Assembly: GCA_003551425.1 (NCBI GenBank)
Contig: PUMP01000001.1
Location: forward strand, 1 to 43,366
Direction of reading: 5' to 3'
DNA: 43,366 nt
DNA from: Candidatus Nealsoniibacteriota bacterium
Lineage (GTDB): Bacteria > Patescibacteriota > Minisyncoccia > Minisyncoccales > PWPS01
Part shown: piece by piece, positions 1 to 8,048 of the stretch
Position numbering within the stretch: the stretch's first letter is position 1
How the letters are laid out: the number at the start of each line of letters is the position of its first letter
Translations under genes and position numbers: made by a program
Notes under the pieces: generated by a model
Databases searched by the model: none
Told to the model about the DNA's origin: nothing
Seen by the model: the letters and a program-made list of their open reading frames with translations, nothing else

Positions 1-757
1 AAAAACATCTATACCACTCACAATCCTCCCCCGCAACCACTTTGTAATTATCATTGACTCTTTGAATGTCGTAGTAAGCACCAACGTCTTTCAAGGTAAG
101 AGGAATGGGAGGAATAAGATTGGTGAAATAAAAAACATTCATTAATATGAAGATAGCCATAATGCTAACTCCATATTTCCTTTTCTTTTCTCTTATGGGT
201 AAACTGTGAGGAGAAAGTAATTGCAAAAAGAGATAGATCAAAAGCAAGCTTAAAAATCCGCTTAAAAGAAAAACTGCAACACTTAAATTCTTAAAAATAT
301 GAGGAAAGATAAGGTTGGTATAAGAAAAGATGGCAAAAAAATAAACGCTTATATGAATTTCCGGTCGGACATTATATTTTCTAAAAACCTCGTTTCCTAT
401 CATTAAAAAGACCAGCATAAAGATAAAAGGCCAGCTTGCCGCAACAGATCCACTGTGAGAGTAAAAGATCAAAAAAGCACTAAAAAGAACTCCGAATGAA
501 TACTGCAAGACAAGGGGAGATAAAAGACGGGCATAAGAAAAAAAGCGTCTTGGAGATATAATGGTGTTATAAACATTAATAATCGTGATCGCTCCTCCAA
601 TAAGAAGCAAATGACCAAAAAGAAGGGTCATCGCCAGCGGGAAATTAATAAAACGAAAGGTCAAGACATCGGTAATAAAACCAAAAACCAAAGCACCCGG
701 TATTAAATACCTTTCGTATTTATCATAAAAACGTTTAAGCTTTTTTAATCTTTCCAT
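1..757 (-). CDS. DUF2914-type polytopic membrane protein, 3' end outside window
   Basis: The gene runs off the left edge; 252 codons are visible from the ATG. About seven hydrophobic segments follow a short basic start (MERLKKLKRFYDKYERYL). After the last one comes a segment reading NLIPPIPLTLKDVGAYYDI. That layout, membrane segments then an IPPIPL stretch leading into a small soluble domain, is what I know from DUF2914 proteins; most of the soluble domain is cut off here. The start overlaps the end of obg by 13 bases, so translation is probably coupled to obg. Function is unknown. The family name is a recollection of the pattern, not a search result. Confidence 0.6.
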   Translation of the reverse strand, partial: MERLKKLKRFYDKYERYLIPGALVFGFITDVLTFRFINFPLAMTLLFGHLLLIGGAITIINVYNTIISPRRFFSYARLLSPLVLQYSFGVLFSAFLIFYSHSGSVAASWPFIFMLVFLMIGNEVFRKYNVRPEIHISVYFFAIFSYTNLIFPHIFKNLSVAVFLLSGFLSLLLIYLFLQLLSPHSLPIREKKRKYGVSIMAIFILMNVFYFTNLIPPIPLTLKDVGAYYDIQRVNDNYKVVAGEDCEWYRCF

Positions 758-1719
758 TTTTTCTCTCTTATTAATTCTTCCAACAAGTTAAAAAATAAAG
801 CAATGCTTTTGTCTTCAATAATAGATATCGGCATCGCTTCTATGCCCATTTTTTCGAATTCTTTCACCAAAGAATTAACGGTACTTTCGGAGACTTCGTC
901 TTTTTTACTTATAAAAACATACTCTTTCTTTTCCAGTAATTCTTCGCTGTGTGCGCCGATCTCTTCACGAATCGTTTTATAATCTTCAATGGGAGAAGAA
1001 GAATCAGCGGCAATAAGATGAAATAAAATTCTAGTACGCTCTATGTGACGTAAAAACTTAAACCCAAGCCCTTTCCCCTCCGATGCGCCTTTTATAAGCC
1101 CCGGAATATCGGCAAGTATAAGCTCGTTGTAAACCCCCAGATTCGGCTCCAGAGTAGTAAAGCGATAATTGGCGACCTTGCTTTTTGCACGCGTTAGCTG
1201 ATTTAGCAAGCTGGACTTTCCTACATTGGGAAGACCGATAAGGCCAATATCAGCAATTAACTTTAATTCAAAACGTATTTGGAAAGATTGCCCGGATACT
1301 CCACTTTCCGCCTTTTGAGGACTGGTATTGGTTGAAGATCTGAAATAAAAATTTCCCCTTCCTCCTTTCCCTCCCTTCGCAACTATCTTTTCTTCATTTA
1401 TTTTGGTTATCTCAAGCATCTCTCCGGTGTCAAGATTACACACAACCGTTCCCACAGGAACAAAAAGAAACAAATCATCTCCCGCTTTCCCGGATCGGCA
1501 CTGAGGTTCTCCCGGTTTTCCATCTTCCGCTTCAAATTCTTTTTGAAAACGAAATCTGCTGAGCGCGCCAAGGTCGGAAACTCCCCGGACAAGCACATCT
1601 CCTCCCTTCCCTCCTTCTCCTCCGGTAGGACCAAGTGATTTTGCCTCCTTGTTAAAAAAGACAGCTCCATCCCCTCCCTTCCCGGCGGTAATCTTTATTT
1701 TCACATCATCTATAAACAT
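745..1719 (-). CDS. obg: Obg/CgtA family GTPase, short form
   Basis: Obg is a GTPase that binds the 50S ribosomal subunit and acts in its maturation and in stress signalling. Residues about 1-157 form the glycine-rich Obg fold. The G domain follows: G1 GLPNVGKSS (162-170), switch I YRFTTLEPN, G3 DIPGLIKGASEGKGLG (204-219) and a G4-like SKKD (271-274), where Ser stands in for the usual Asn. At 324 residues the protein ends with the G domain and lacks the C-terminal OCT extension found in many bacteria. The gene overlaps the downstream membrane protein gene. No convincing -10 box was found before the ATG. Confidence 0.95.
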   Translation of the reverse strand: MFIDDVKIKITAGKGGDGAVFFNKEAKSLGPTGGEGGKGGDVLVRGVSDLGALSRFRFQKEFEAEDGKPGEPQCRSGKAGDDLFLFVPVGTVVCNLDTGEMLEITKINEEKIVAKGGKGGRGNFYFRSSTNTSPQKAESGVSGQSFQIRFELKLIADIGLIGLPNVGKSSLLNQLTRAKSKVANYRFTTLEPNLGVYNELILADIPGLIKGASEGKGLGFKFLRHIERTRILFHLIAADSSSPIEDYKTIREEIGAHSEELLEKKEYVFISKKDEVSESTVNSLVKEFEKMGIEAMPISIIEDKSIALFFNLLEELIREKKWKD

Positions 1720-1764
1720 ATATAAAATACTTTATCACTGAAAGCATCATATTGCCACATTTAA

Positions 1765-1795
1765 AATCTCCCCCTTCTAGAGGGGAAGAAATAAG
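1765..1795 (-). terminator. Possible weak terminator after the thioredoxin-like gene
   Basis: On the minus strand TCCCCT and AGGGGGA can pair around a CTAGA loop, followed by GATTTTAAAT. The T-tract is short, so this may only weaken read-through into obg. Confidence 0.35.
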
Positions 1796-1814
1796 AGATA
1801 AAAATCAAGTTAAT

Positions 1815-2258
1815 TTAAAATTCACACCCGACCTCTCTTGCCAGCTCTTCAGGATACCTGTTGCTTCTGCATAACCTCCCATCAATTTGTATTTCGGGAA
1901 CGGCTGTTTCGATCATTTCCTCGCTGCATCTTTCTTCTTCTTTCGTACACTCTACATAAATAGGATCAATAATTTCGTATCCTCCAAATTCTTCTACCAA
2001 GCTCGAACAAGCGGGACACCATTCAGAGCCATAGATTACCACTCCTTTTTCTTTTAGGCAATCCACAAGCTCAATCATTTCTTCTTCTGTTATTTCTTCT
2101 TCCGAAGTGGTTGTCTCAAAAGAAGCTATGCTTGCTTGCCCATTACTATCTAAATTCGCAACAAAAAGAGCTCCTCCGATGATAAATAGTCCTATTATTA
2201 TAGCCAGTATGTTTTTTTTCATATTTTTCTTATAATTTTTACCTTTATAAGATATCAT
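1815..2258 (-). CDS. Membrane-anchored thioredoxin-like protein
   Basis: A lysine-rich start is followed by one hydrophobic helix (about 17-35), a Thr/Glu-rich spacer, and a thioredoxin-fold domain with CPAC at 81-84 and a likely cis-Pro at 121. It should face outside the cytoplasmic membrane and act as a thiol oxidoreductase. Further cysteines (67, 104, 111, 130, 145) may be structural or a second redox pair. AGAGG five bases before the first ATG supports that start; a second in-frame ATG at 2222 has no such site. The domain is small compared with typical DsbA-like proteins. Substrates are unknown. Confidence 0.75.
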   Translation of the reverse strand: MISYKGKNYKKNMKKNILAIIIGLFIIGGALFVANLDSNGQASIASFETTTSEEEITEEEMIELVDCLKEKGVVIYGSEWCPACSSLVEEFGGYEIIDPIYVECTKEEERCSEEMIETAVPEIQIDGRLCRSNRYPEELAREVGCEF

Positions 2259-2281
2259 AATTCCTCTTTCAAGTAAATAGA

Positions 2282-2301
2282 GCGCTGTTAAAAAACAGCG
2301 C
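2282..2301 (-). terminator. Hairpin containing the stop codon of the 2288 gene
   Basis: GCGCTGTT and AACAGCGC form a perfect 8-bp stem with a TTTT loop; the TAA stop starts at the loop and enters the 3' arm. No strong T-tract follows on the minus strand, so it may be a weak terminator or an mRNA 3'-end stabiliser. Confidence 0.55.
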
Positions 2302-2695
2302 CCAATAATCTTTTTTCGATCTTTTGTCTTGTGTCTCTTGGTATTGTGTCTCTTGTATATTCTAGCAGTTTCATTACTTCAACATCATCTACAGGATTCA
2401 CCTTGTAGAGATGTTTTACAAACCTATTTTTTATCAGCCTCTGTCTATTTTCTTTATCAATATTTTCCAAGACAGCAATTCCGTCCCGGAAATGCCCCTT
2501 TTTGATAAGCCAAGAAGCAAGACTTATCGAGAGTATTTCCCTTATTTCTTTATTGGACTCTTCCACAAGAGCCTCTATTGCTATCTCTACTTTACCTCTT
2601 CTTAGAAGCTTCCCCATATGATGTCCGGCCCTTAAATCACCTCGCATCATCTTTTGCTTCATCTTGCTTAAGTCTATTCTGCTAAAAAAATCCAA
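2288..2695 (-). CDS. Small helical protein of unknown function
   Basis: The protein has 135 residues, is basic and is predicted mostly helical, with short helix pairs such as KVEIAIEALVEESNKEIREI and GHFRDGIAVLENIDKENR that resemble TPR- or HEAT-like repeats. I recognise no family. The reading frame continues up to an ATG at 2749, but that ATG touches the -10 box (2750-2755), so it cannot be in the transcript. AGGGAGG at 2704-2710, eight bases before a TTG at 2695, makes the TTG the likely start. The gene looks monocistronic, with its own promoter and an end hairpin. Confidence 0.65.
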   Translation of the reverse strand: MDFFSRIDLSKMKQKMMRGDLRAGHHMGKLLRRGKVEIAIEALVEESNKEIREILSISLASWLIKKGHFRDGIAVLENIDKENRQRLIKNRFVKHLYKVNPVDDVEVMKLLEYTRDTIPRDTRQKIEKRLLGAVF

Positions 2696-2749
2696 GAATA
2701 TAACCTCCCTAAGATCGATTTTAAATAAAGAACAACTTTGCTTTTCCAT

Positions 2750-2778
2750 ACTGTACCATAAAAATAAAAATATGTAAA
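2750..2778 (-). promoter_or_regulatory. Promoter of the 2288-2695 gene, extended -10
   Basis: TTTACA-N17-TACAGT, with TGG just before the -10 box (TATGGTACAGT). The predicted RNA starts near 2743 and has a leader of about 48 bases ending in the AGGGAGG site. Close relatives of this box occur at 37285 and 40954. Confidence 0.65.
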
Positions 2779-2819
2779 GGCTTGCTTACTCTCTTTTTTT
2801 AAGTTAAGTTAATAAGGAT

Positions 2820-3386
2820 ATGTTAAAGCATACAGAAATCAAAAAGGGCAGATTAATTGTTTTAAACAACGATCCTTATGAGGTTATCGATTACTCTCAT
2901 AAAGTAAAGGGACGAGGAAGTTCTGTTGTGCAAACACGCCTTAAGAATATGCGCACCGGAAGAGTGTTGCAAAAGTCATTTCATCCCGGTGACGAAGTAG
3001 AGGAAGCAGAGATAGAAAAATTGGAAGCACGGTTTGTCTACGCCAATCGCGGAAAGTGCGTTTTTCACAAGGAAGGAGATCCTTCAAAGCGCTTTATTCT
3101 TTCTAAGGAACAAATAGAAGATAAGCTTGATTATCTTGTGAGCAACACTCTTGTCACCGCGCTTCTTTTCGAAGAAAAAATAATCGGCATTTCTATTCCC
3201 GTAAAAATAAATTTAAAAGTAAAAGAAGCTCCTCCGGGAATAAAAGGAAACAGCGCAGAGGGAGGAACAAAAACAGTAACTCTTGAGACCGGGAAAGTCA
3301 TAAACACTCCCCTCTTTATAAAAGAAGGAGATGTTGTAGAGGTAAATACAGAGACAGGAGAGTACGTAAGAAGAGCTAAAGAGTAA
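2820..3386 (+). CDS. efp: Translation elongation factor P
   Basis: EF-P binds between the ribosomal P and E sites and relieves stalling at proline runs. The 188-residue length and three beta-barrel domains fit, including the C-terminal GDVVEVNTETGEYVRRAKE signature. The loop that reaches the peptidyl-transferase centre reads KVKGRGSSVV; aligned to E. coli, Arg32 takes the place of the modified Lys34. Arg at this site is known from rhamnosylated EF-Ps, but no EarP-like gene is in the window. AAGGAT lies just before the ATG; a weak TTGCTT-N16-TTAAGT could be the promoter. The 3' end overlaps the convergent helicase gene by 11 bases and no terminator hairpin is visible. Confidence 0.96.
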   Translation: MLKHTEIKKGRLIVLNNDPYEVIDYSHKVKGRGSSVVQTRLKNMRTGRVLQKSFHPGDEVEEAEIEKLEARFVYANRGKCVFHKEGDPSKRFILSKEQIEDKLDYLVSNTLVTALLFEEKIIGISIPVKINLKVKEAPPGIKGNSAEGGTKTVTLETGKVINTPLFIKEGDVVEVNTETGEYVRRAKE

Positions 3387-5301
3387 TATTTTCGTCACAA
3401 GAAAGGTAAGTTCCTTCTTTTTTTACAAATTGAAAGAATCTTTTAAAGACAGGGTGAGAAGAAAGAGTGCTTGAATCCCCTATAACAACAAGCTTTCTTT
3501 TTGCCCTGGTAAGAGAAACATTCAATCTTCTCATATCGGCAAGAAAACCGATTCTCTTTTCTTTGTTACTGCGCACTAAAGAAAGAATAATTATTTCTCT
3601 TTCCTGCCCTTGATACCCGTCCACGGTATGAGTTTTAACATTTGTTAGTTGACGCAAAAACTCCACTTGATCTTCATAAGGAGCGATGACTCCTATTTGA
3701 TCCTCCTTTGCTCCCGCCGCAAAAAGTTTTGAAACCACTTCTCTTACTGCCTCTCCTTCCAGCTTGTTGAAATAAGAGAAAGAGTCTTTTTTTTGCTCTT
3801 CAAAACGATTTAAAGAAGACTTCGTATCTATGAAAACAAAAGGAAAAGTCTCTTCCTTTATTCCCAAATCGGAAAGCCTTATATTCTCTATCTCTGAAAA
3901 AGGCTTTATTTTCCCTCCGTAAAATTCACTACTGGGGAACTTCATCAAAGATTTATTCATCCTGTACTCCGTATCAAGCAGCTTTGAAAAAGAGGGATGC
4001 CGCTTAATTAGCCCCTCAAACAAAGTTACACTAAGATCTTCTGTTTCCTCACCTATCACTGTCGGAGGGAGTTGTTTGTGATCTCCGGCAAGAACAAATT
4101 GAGAGCATTTAGAGAGCGGAATAAGCGTGCTGGGAATTGTCGCTTGGGACGCCTCGTCAATTATTGCTATATCAAAGTTAACTTCGTCCAATAACTCTAT
4201 AGCGGAAGAAGAGTTCGTGGATAATATTATTTCCGCCCTACTTGCAACGCGATGAGCTATCTCTTCTTCCATCGCCCTCATCCCCTCAAAATAACCGTCT
4301 GCTTTCTCTTTCAAAGAAAGCCACTTTGCCATGGAAGAGACTTCTCCTTTAGAGACCCCTCTCCTTCCCTTCCCCTGATAGTCAAGCTTCATTATTTCTT
4401 TATCACTCATCCCTCTTCTTTTAGATGGAGCCGGTTTTTTATATTTCTTTTGTTCTTCTATTAATTTTTCTCCTTCTTCTTTTAATTTATAAACGGAAGA
4501 ATAGTCTTTCTCGCTTTCCACCAAGAAAGAAAGGGTATGTTTTTTCAACTTTTCATTTACACGTGCCGGATGACCGATTCTTACTATCTTCGCTTTGCCC
4601 GCCAACCCTTCTAAAAGATTATCCACCGCCACATTACTTTCCGCGGCAACAAGCACCTTTTTGCCTCTTCTTGCCTCTTGCAAGGCAATTTCACTTATTG
4701 TCTTTGTTTTTCCCGTTCCAAAAGGTCCGTGAATCAGAAAAAAACTGCCGGCAGAAAGAGCGGAAGAAACCGCTTCTCTTTGTTTTTTATTTAGCTTCTC
4801 GTCTATAAAAGAGACCTCTCTTTCAGAAAACGGTTTCGGATCCTTTTCTCCCGTAAAATAATCAAGAACTTGATCGCCTTCCTTTGTCATATTATCCAAT
4901 ACCTCTTTCATCCTGCGAAAAGTGGTATCGTTTACATAAAGGTCAATGCGAATCTCCTTTAAAGGAAAAGAAGGTGCTTCTTTTATCGCTATAATTAAAA
5001 ACCTGCCTCCTACGGCAGTTACTGTTGAAGAAAATCCTTTTCCCAAAGGATCTCCTTTGCTCAGCAAAACTTCGTCTCCCACCGCTATCTCTGTTACAAT
5101 TTCAGAGTTTCTTCCCAATTTTATTAGCTTATAACCAAGCTCTTCTCCTATTACTCTTCCACGAAGCCCTAAAATCGCTCTTCCCTTTTTCTCTCTTTCC
5201 TTTCCGGAGAGAGAACGTATTTCATCTTCTTGCTCTTTCATCTCCGCCTCCCTCTCCTTTACGATCATCCACTTTAATTTTTCAATAAGATTATCTTTCA
5301 T
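3376..5301 (-). CDS. UPF1/IGHMBP2-like superfamily 1 helicase
   Basis: The 641-residue protein has the full motif set of the UPF1-like SF1B group: Walker A GPFGTGKT (192-199), Walker B IIDEAS (380-385), motif III GDHKQLPP (406-413), motif IV EYRMNKSLM, motif V VDGYQGQEREIIILS and motif VI RRLNVSLTRAKRKLVVIGD. A beta-barrel-like region with VGDEVLLSKGDPLGKG precedes the motor. Relatives unwind DNA or RNA 5' to 3'. The start codon directly follows the rnhA stop, so it is probably co-transcribed with the RNase H and RecJ genes, which suggests a role in nucleic-acid repair or R-loop handling (inference). Confidence 0.9.
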   Translation of the reverse strand: MKDNLIEKLKWMIVKEREAEMKEQEDEIRSLSGKEREKKGRAILGLRGRVIGEELGYKLIKLGRNSEIVTEIAVGDEVLLSKGDPLGKGFSSTVTAVGGRFLIIAIKEAPSFPLKEIRIDLYVNDTTFRRMKEVLDNMTKEGDQVLDYFTGEKDPKPFSEREVSFIDEKLNKKQREAVSSALSAGSFFLIHGPFGTGKTKTISEIALQEARRGKKVLVAAESNVAVDNLLEGLAGKAKIVRIGHPARVNEKLKKHTLSFLVESEKDYSSVYKLKEEGEKLIEEQKKYKKPAPSKRRGMSDKEIMKLDYQGKGRRGVSKGEVSSMAKWLSLKEKADGYFEGMRAMEEEIAHRVASRAEIILSTNSSSAIELLDEVNFDIAIIDEASQATIPSTLIPLSKCSQFVLAGDHKQLPPTVIGEETEDLSVTLFEGLIKRHPSFSKLLDTEYRMNKSLMKFPSSEFYGGKIKPFSEIENIRLSDLGIKEETFPFVFIDTKSSLNRFEEQKKDSFSYFNKLEGEAVREVVSKLFAAGAKEDQIGVIAPYEDQVEFLRQLTNVKTHTVDGYQGQEREIIILSLVRSNKEKRIGFLADMRRLNVSLTRAKRKLVVIGDSSTLSSHPVFKRFFQFVKKEGTYLSCDENITL

Positions 5302-5745
5302 TCAAAAAAGTTTTTTCGCTTTTCCTTCTTCGTCCAAAATTTCATTAACCAAACGATCGGCCTCTTTATTAGAATTACGAGAAACCGTTTTAAATTTTAC
5401 TTTTTTAAAATCAAGACATAGGTTCCATAATTTCAAGAAAAGAGGTTGCAGCTTTTCATTTTCTATCTTGTACCTCCCTTGCATCTGATTTACAAGAAGC
5501 TCCGAGTCAGAGCAAAAAGTAACCTCCATTTCTTTGGCAAGGCTTTTACCAAACTGAGATTTAAACTTTTCCAAAGCCAGAATTGCTGCTTCATACTCCG
5601 CTTGATTGTTGGTTAGACTATCCCCAAGGTACTTTTTATATTCTTTTATTATCTCCTTTTTTTCGTTATAAAAAACCACTCCTGCTGCCGCCGGTCCGGG
5701 ATTTCCTCTTGCCCCTCCGTCAGTGTAAATAATTATTTTTTTCAT
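5302..5745 (-). CDS. rnhA: Ribonuclease HI family protein
   Basis: RNase HI cleaves the RNA strand of RNA-DNA hybrids. The fold begins IIYTDGGARGNPGPAAAG, with Asp9, Glu50 (NNQAEYEAAI), Asp80 (CSDSELLVNQM) and Asp130 (NKEADRL) as the catalytic DEDD set. The His usually found just before the last Asp is replaced in RNSNKEAD. The 147-residue length fits the short prokaryotic form without a hybrid-binding domain. The start overlaps recJ by 26 bases and the stop abuts the helicase start, so the three nucleic-acid enzymes look translationally coupled. Confidence 0.93.
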   Translation of the reverse strand: MKKIIIYTDGGARGNPGPAAAGVVFYNEKKEIIKEYKKYLGDSLTNNQAEYEAAILALEKFKSQFGKSLAKEMEVTFCSDSELLVNQMQGRYKIENEKLQPLFLKLWNLCLDFKKVKFKTVSRNSNKEADRLVNEILDEEGKAKKLF

Positions 5746-6844
5746 TAAAGTAATTAATTAAACATTTTTTAAATTTTTCTATATTTTCCTTTCTTACCTT
5801 AAATCCTGCGGCAACCGGATGCCCTCCGTAAGTCTCCAAATAATCTTTACAATGGTCCATTGCTTCCACTGCGTCATATCCGGAAGGAACTCTTGCCGAA
5901 CCACTGTTAAATTCCCCTTCATTAGCACACAAAAATATAGGCTTCTTGTGCTTCCTAATAATCCTTGAAGCGATTGATCCGGCAGAATGAGACAAGAAAT
6001 CACCTTCTTCAAAAATAACTACATCTTCTTCCGATACTCTTTGTAATATCTCTTCCGCAGCACTGTCAATCTCTTTTTGCCGCAACCTGTAATCTTTTTC
6101 AAGTATCCCTAAGATTCTCTCTATCTCTTTTTTTTCCTTTGTGTTAAGTAAAAGAAAACAATCGTTAACGCTTCCTCTGGACTTGGTTATGTTCATTAAA
6201 GACACCGCTTTTTCTACAAAATTTTCCCCGATATGTTCTCTCATAAAAGAAAAAGGGGCTTCTTTAGAACTTAAGAGAAGAGGCACCCCCTCGTCAAGAA
6301 TCTCTTTGTTGTCTTCTTTTTGCGGAACCATATCCGCAATTATCGCTAAAGAAGTAAGCATTAAAAAACGGTCTTTAGTCTCACGGAAATCATCTCCAAG
6401 AATCTCTTTTACCAGCTTAAAAACAATCACTGCATTAGCAACTCTTTTAAAAGGATAGTCGTCCCCCTCTTGCATTGGATCCAGAATAATAGAAGCTTCC
6501 GGCAACAAGGAAAGTGTTTTGTGATGATCTACAATAATAACTTCAAACCCCTGTTTCTTCGCTTCTCTGGCTCCTTCAAAATTTGTTATGCCGCAATCAA
6601 GAGAAACAAGAAGGGCCGGAGACTCCTTTTTAATGGACAAAACCGCTTCCTTGGAGAGGCCGTATCCCCGCTTCTCCCTGTCAGAAAGATAAACAGATGG
6701 ACTTAATCCGTATTTTTCAATGGTTTCCTTTAAGAGAATAGCAGAGGTTACACCGTCCAGGTCGGAGTCACCGTAAAGTACAATATTTTCTTTTCTTTCT
6801 ATCGCTTTCTTAATTCTCTCAGCTGCTTTTTTCAAGTTTTTCAT
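5720..6844 (-). CDS. recJ: RecJ-like DHH/DHHA1 single-strand exonuclease
   Basis: DHH-family phosphoesterases like RecJ degrade single-stranded DNA 5' to 3' in repair. Visible motifs are GDSDLDGV (25-32), LDCG (82-85), VDHHKT (105-110) and, near the C-terminus, the DHHA1 signature YGGHPVAAGF. At 374 residues it is much shorter than E. coli RecJ and has no clear OB-fold extension, so a related nano-RNase role cannot be excluded. GAGG nine bases upstream favours the ATG at 6844 over an in-frame TTG at 6859. It overlaps pgk by 26 bases. Confidence 0.85.
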   Translation of the reverse strand: MKNLKKAAERIKKAIERKENIVLYGDSDLDGVTSAILLKETIEKYGLSPSVYLSDREKRGYGLSKEAVLSIKKESPALLVSLDCGITNFEGAREAKKQGFEVIIVDHHKTLSLLPEASIILDPMQEGDDYPFKRVANAVIVFKLVKEILGDDFRETKDRFLMLTSLAIIADMVPQKEDNKEILDEGVPLLLSSKEAPFSFMREHIGENFVEKAVSLMNITKSRGSVNDCFLLLNTKEKKEIERILGILEKDYRLRQKEIDSAAEEILQRVSEEDVVIFEEGDFLSHSAGSIASRIIRKHKKPIFLCANEGEFNSGSARVPSGYDAVEAMDHCKDYLETYGGHPVAAGFKVRKENIEKFKKCLINYFNEKNNYLH

Positions 6845-8045
6845 ATAATAAAGCCTCAACGCCGGGCATAGGCCCTTTGCTCATATAATTAAGAAGAGCG
6901 CCTCCTCCACAAGAAATGTGATCTATTTTATCCGAAAAACCAAATTTCAAAATAGCGTTGCTTGTGTCCCCTCCTCCTATAATTTTCACCGCTCCGTGAT
7001 TGCGTGCAATCTCCGCAGCGATCTCATGGGTTCCTTTGCTAAATCTTTTTTCTTCAAAATAACCCATCGGACCGGCCCAAATAATAGTTCTTGCGTCTCT
7101 TATGATCTCTTTATACATTTTCCTCGTCTCCGTACCGATATCAAGAATATCTTCTTCCTGTCGCAGTCTTCCGGGAGCGGTTTCGCGAACATACGCCTCT
7201 CCGGTTTTATCAGAAGAAACACTTACATCCAGCGGAAGATGCAGTTTAGGAGAAGTGATCTCCATCTTCTCCACTACATCTACTATGTCCTCACTTGGCC
7301 AAGGACTGCTTAAATTTATCTTTTTAACAGCAAGGATGGTATCTACAATCTTCCCTCCGATAAGAACATGATCTGCTTCTTTCAAGAAGTAATTTATAAC
7401 CTTTATTTTTGATTTTATTTTTGCTCCTCCGATAATAACAACCACGGGACTTTCCGGATTTTTCTGTACTCTGCTTAATACCCTGAGCTCCTTTTCCATC
7501 ATAATACCGGCAGCACTCGGTATAAAGCGGGGAAGAAGCACCATAGAAGCGTGCTCTCTGTGAGCCACGGAAAAAGCGTCATTAATATAAACATCGGCCA
7601 AAGAAGCAAGCTCTTTGGCAAATTCTTCTAAGCAACCCTCTTCTCCTTCATGAAAACGCAGGTTCTCCAAAAGAAGAACATCTTTTTCTTTCATCTTGGC
7701 AATTTCCTTTTTTACATTTTCTCCAATACAATCATTTACAAACTTAACATCCCTTTTAAGCAAGGAAGAAAGCCTGTCTTTCGCCACGACAAGACTTCCC
7801 TCTTTCAAGGATCGGGAAAACAAACGGCCCCAAAAAGATCTTTTTTCTCCTTTTAAGGGTTTTGGGGAACGATGACTGATAATAATGACTTTTGCTTTAT
7901 TTTCCAATAAATAATTAATTGTCGGCAGTACTTGCCTTAACCGCATATCATTGGCAATCTTTCCGTTTTTTCCCAAGGGGACATTAAAGTCAACTCTTAA
8001 TAAGACATACTTTTTTTTGACCTCAATTTGATCTATATAGCGCAT
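6819..8045 (-). CDS. pgk: Phosphoglycerate kinase
   Basis: Glycolytic enzyme that transfers phosphate from 1,3-bisphosphoglycerate to ADP. The 408 residues contain LLRVDFNVP near the N-terminus, LLLENLRFHEGE, IGGAKIKSKI, WAGPMGYFE and GGGDTSNAI, then ISCGGGALLNYMS. The first substrate loop reads SHRSPKP instead of the common SHLGRP, and a basic insert (KRSFWGRLFSRSLKEG) follows it. The nucleotide loop has GGGDT where GGGDS is usual. It sits in a run of overlapping genes between the conjugation-type ATPase and recJ. Confidence 0.95.
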   Translation of the reverse strand: MRYIDQIEVKKKYVLLRVDFNVPLGKNGKIANDMRLRQVLPTINYLLENKAKVIIISHRSPKPLKGEKRSFWGRLFSRSLKEGSLVVAKDRLSSLLKRDVKFVNDCIGENVKKEIAKMKEKDVLLLENLRFHEGEEGCLEEFAKELASLADVYINDAFSVAHREHASMVLLPRFIPSAAGIMMEKELRVLSRVQKNPESPVVVIIGGAKIKSKIKVINYFLKEADHVLIGGKIVDTILAVKKINLSSPWPSEDIVDVVEKMEITSPKLHLPLDVSVSSDKTGEAYVRETAPGRLRQEEDILDIGTETRKMYKEIIRDARTIIWAGPMGYFEEKRFSKGTHEIAAEIARNHGAVKIIGGGDTSNAILKFGFSDKIDHISCGGGALLNYMSKGPMPGVEALLYEKLEKSS

Positions 8046-8048
8046 ATT

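Noticed and set aside
4252-5288. Several plus-strand reading frames inside the helicase gene
   Set aside because: They are frame shadows of the helicase, low in complexity (Ser/Leu/Phe-rich), with no start signals.
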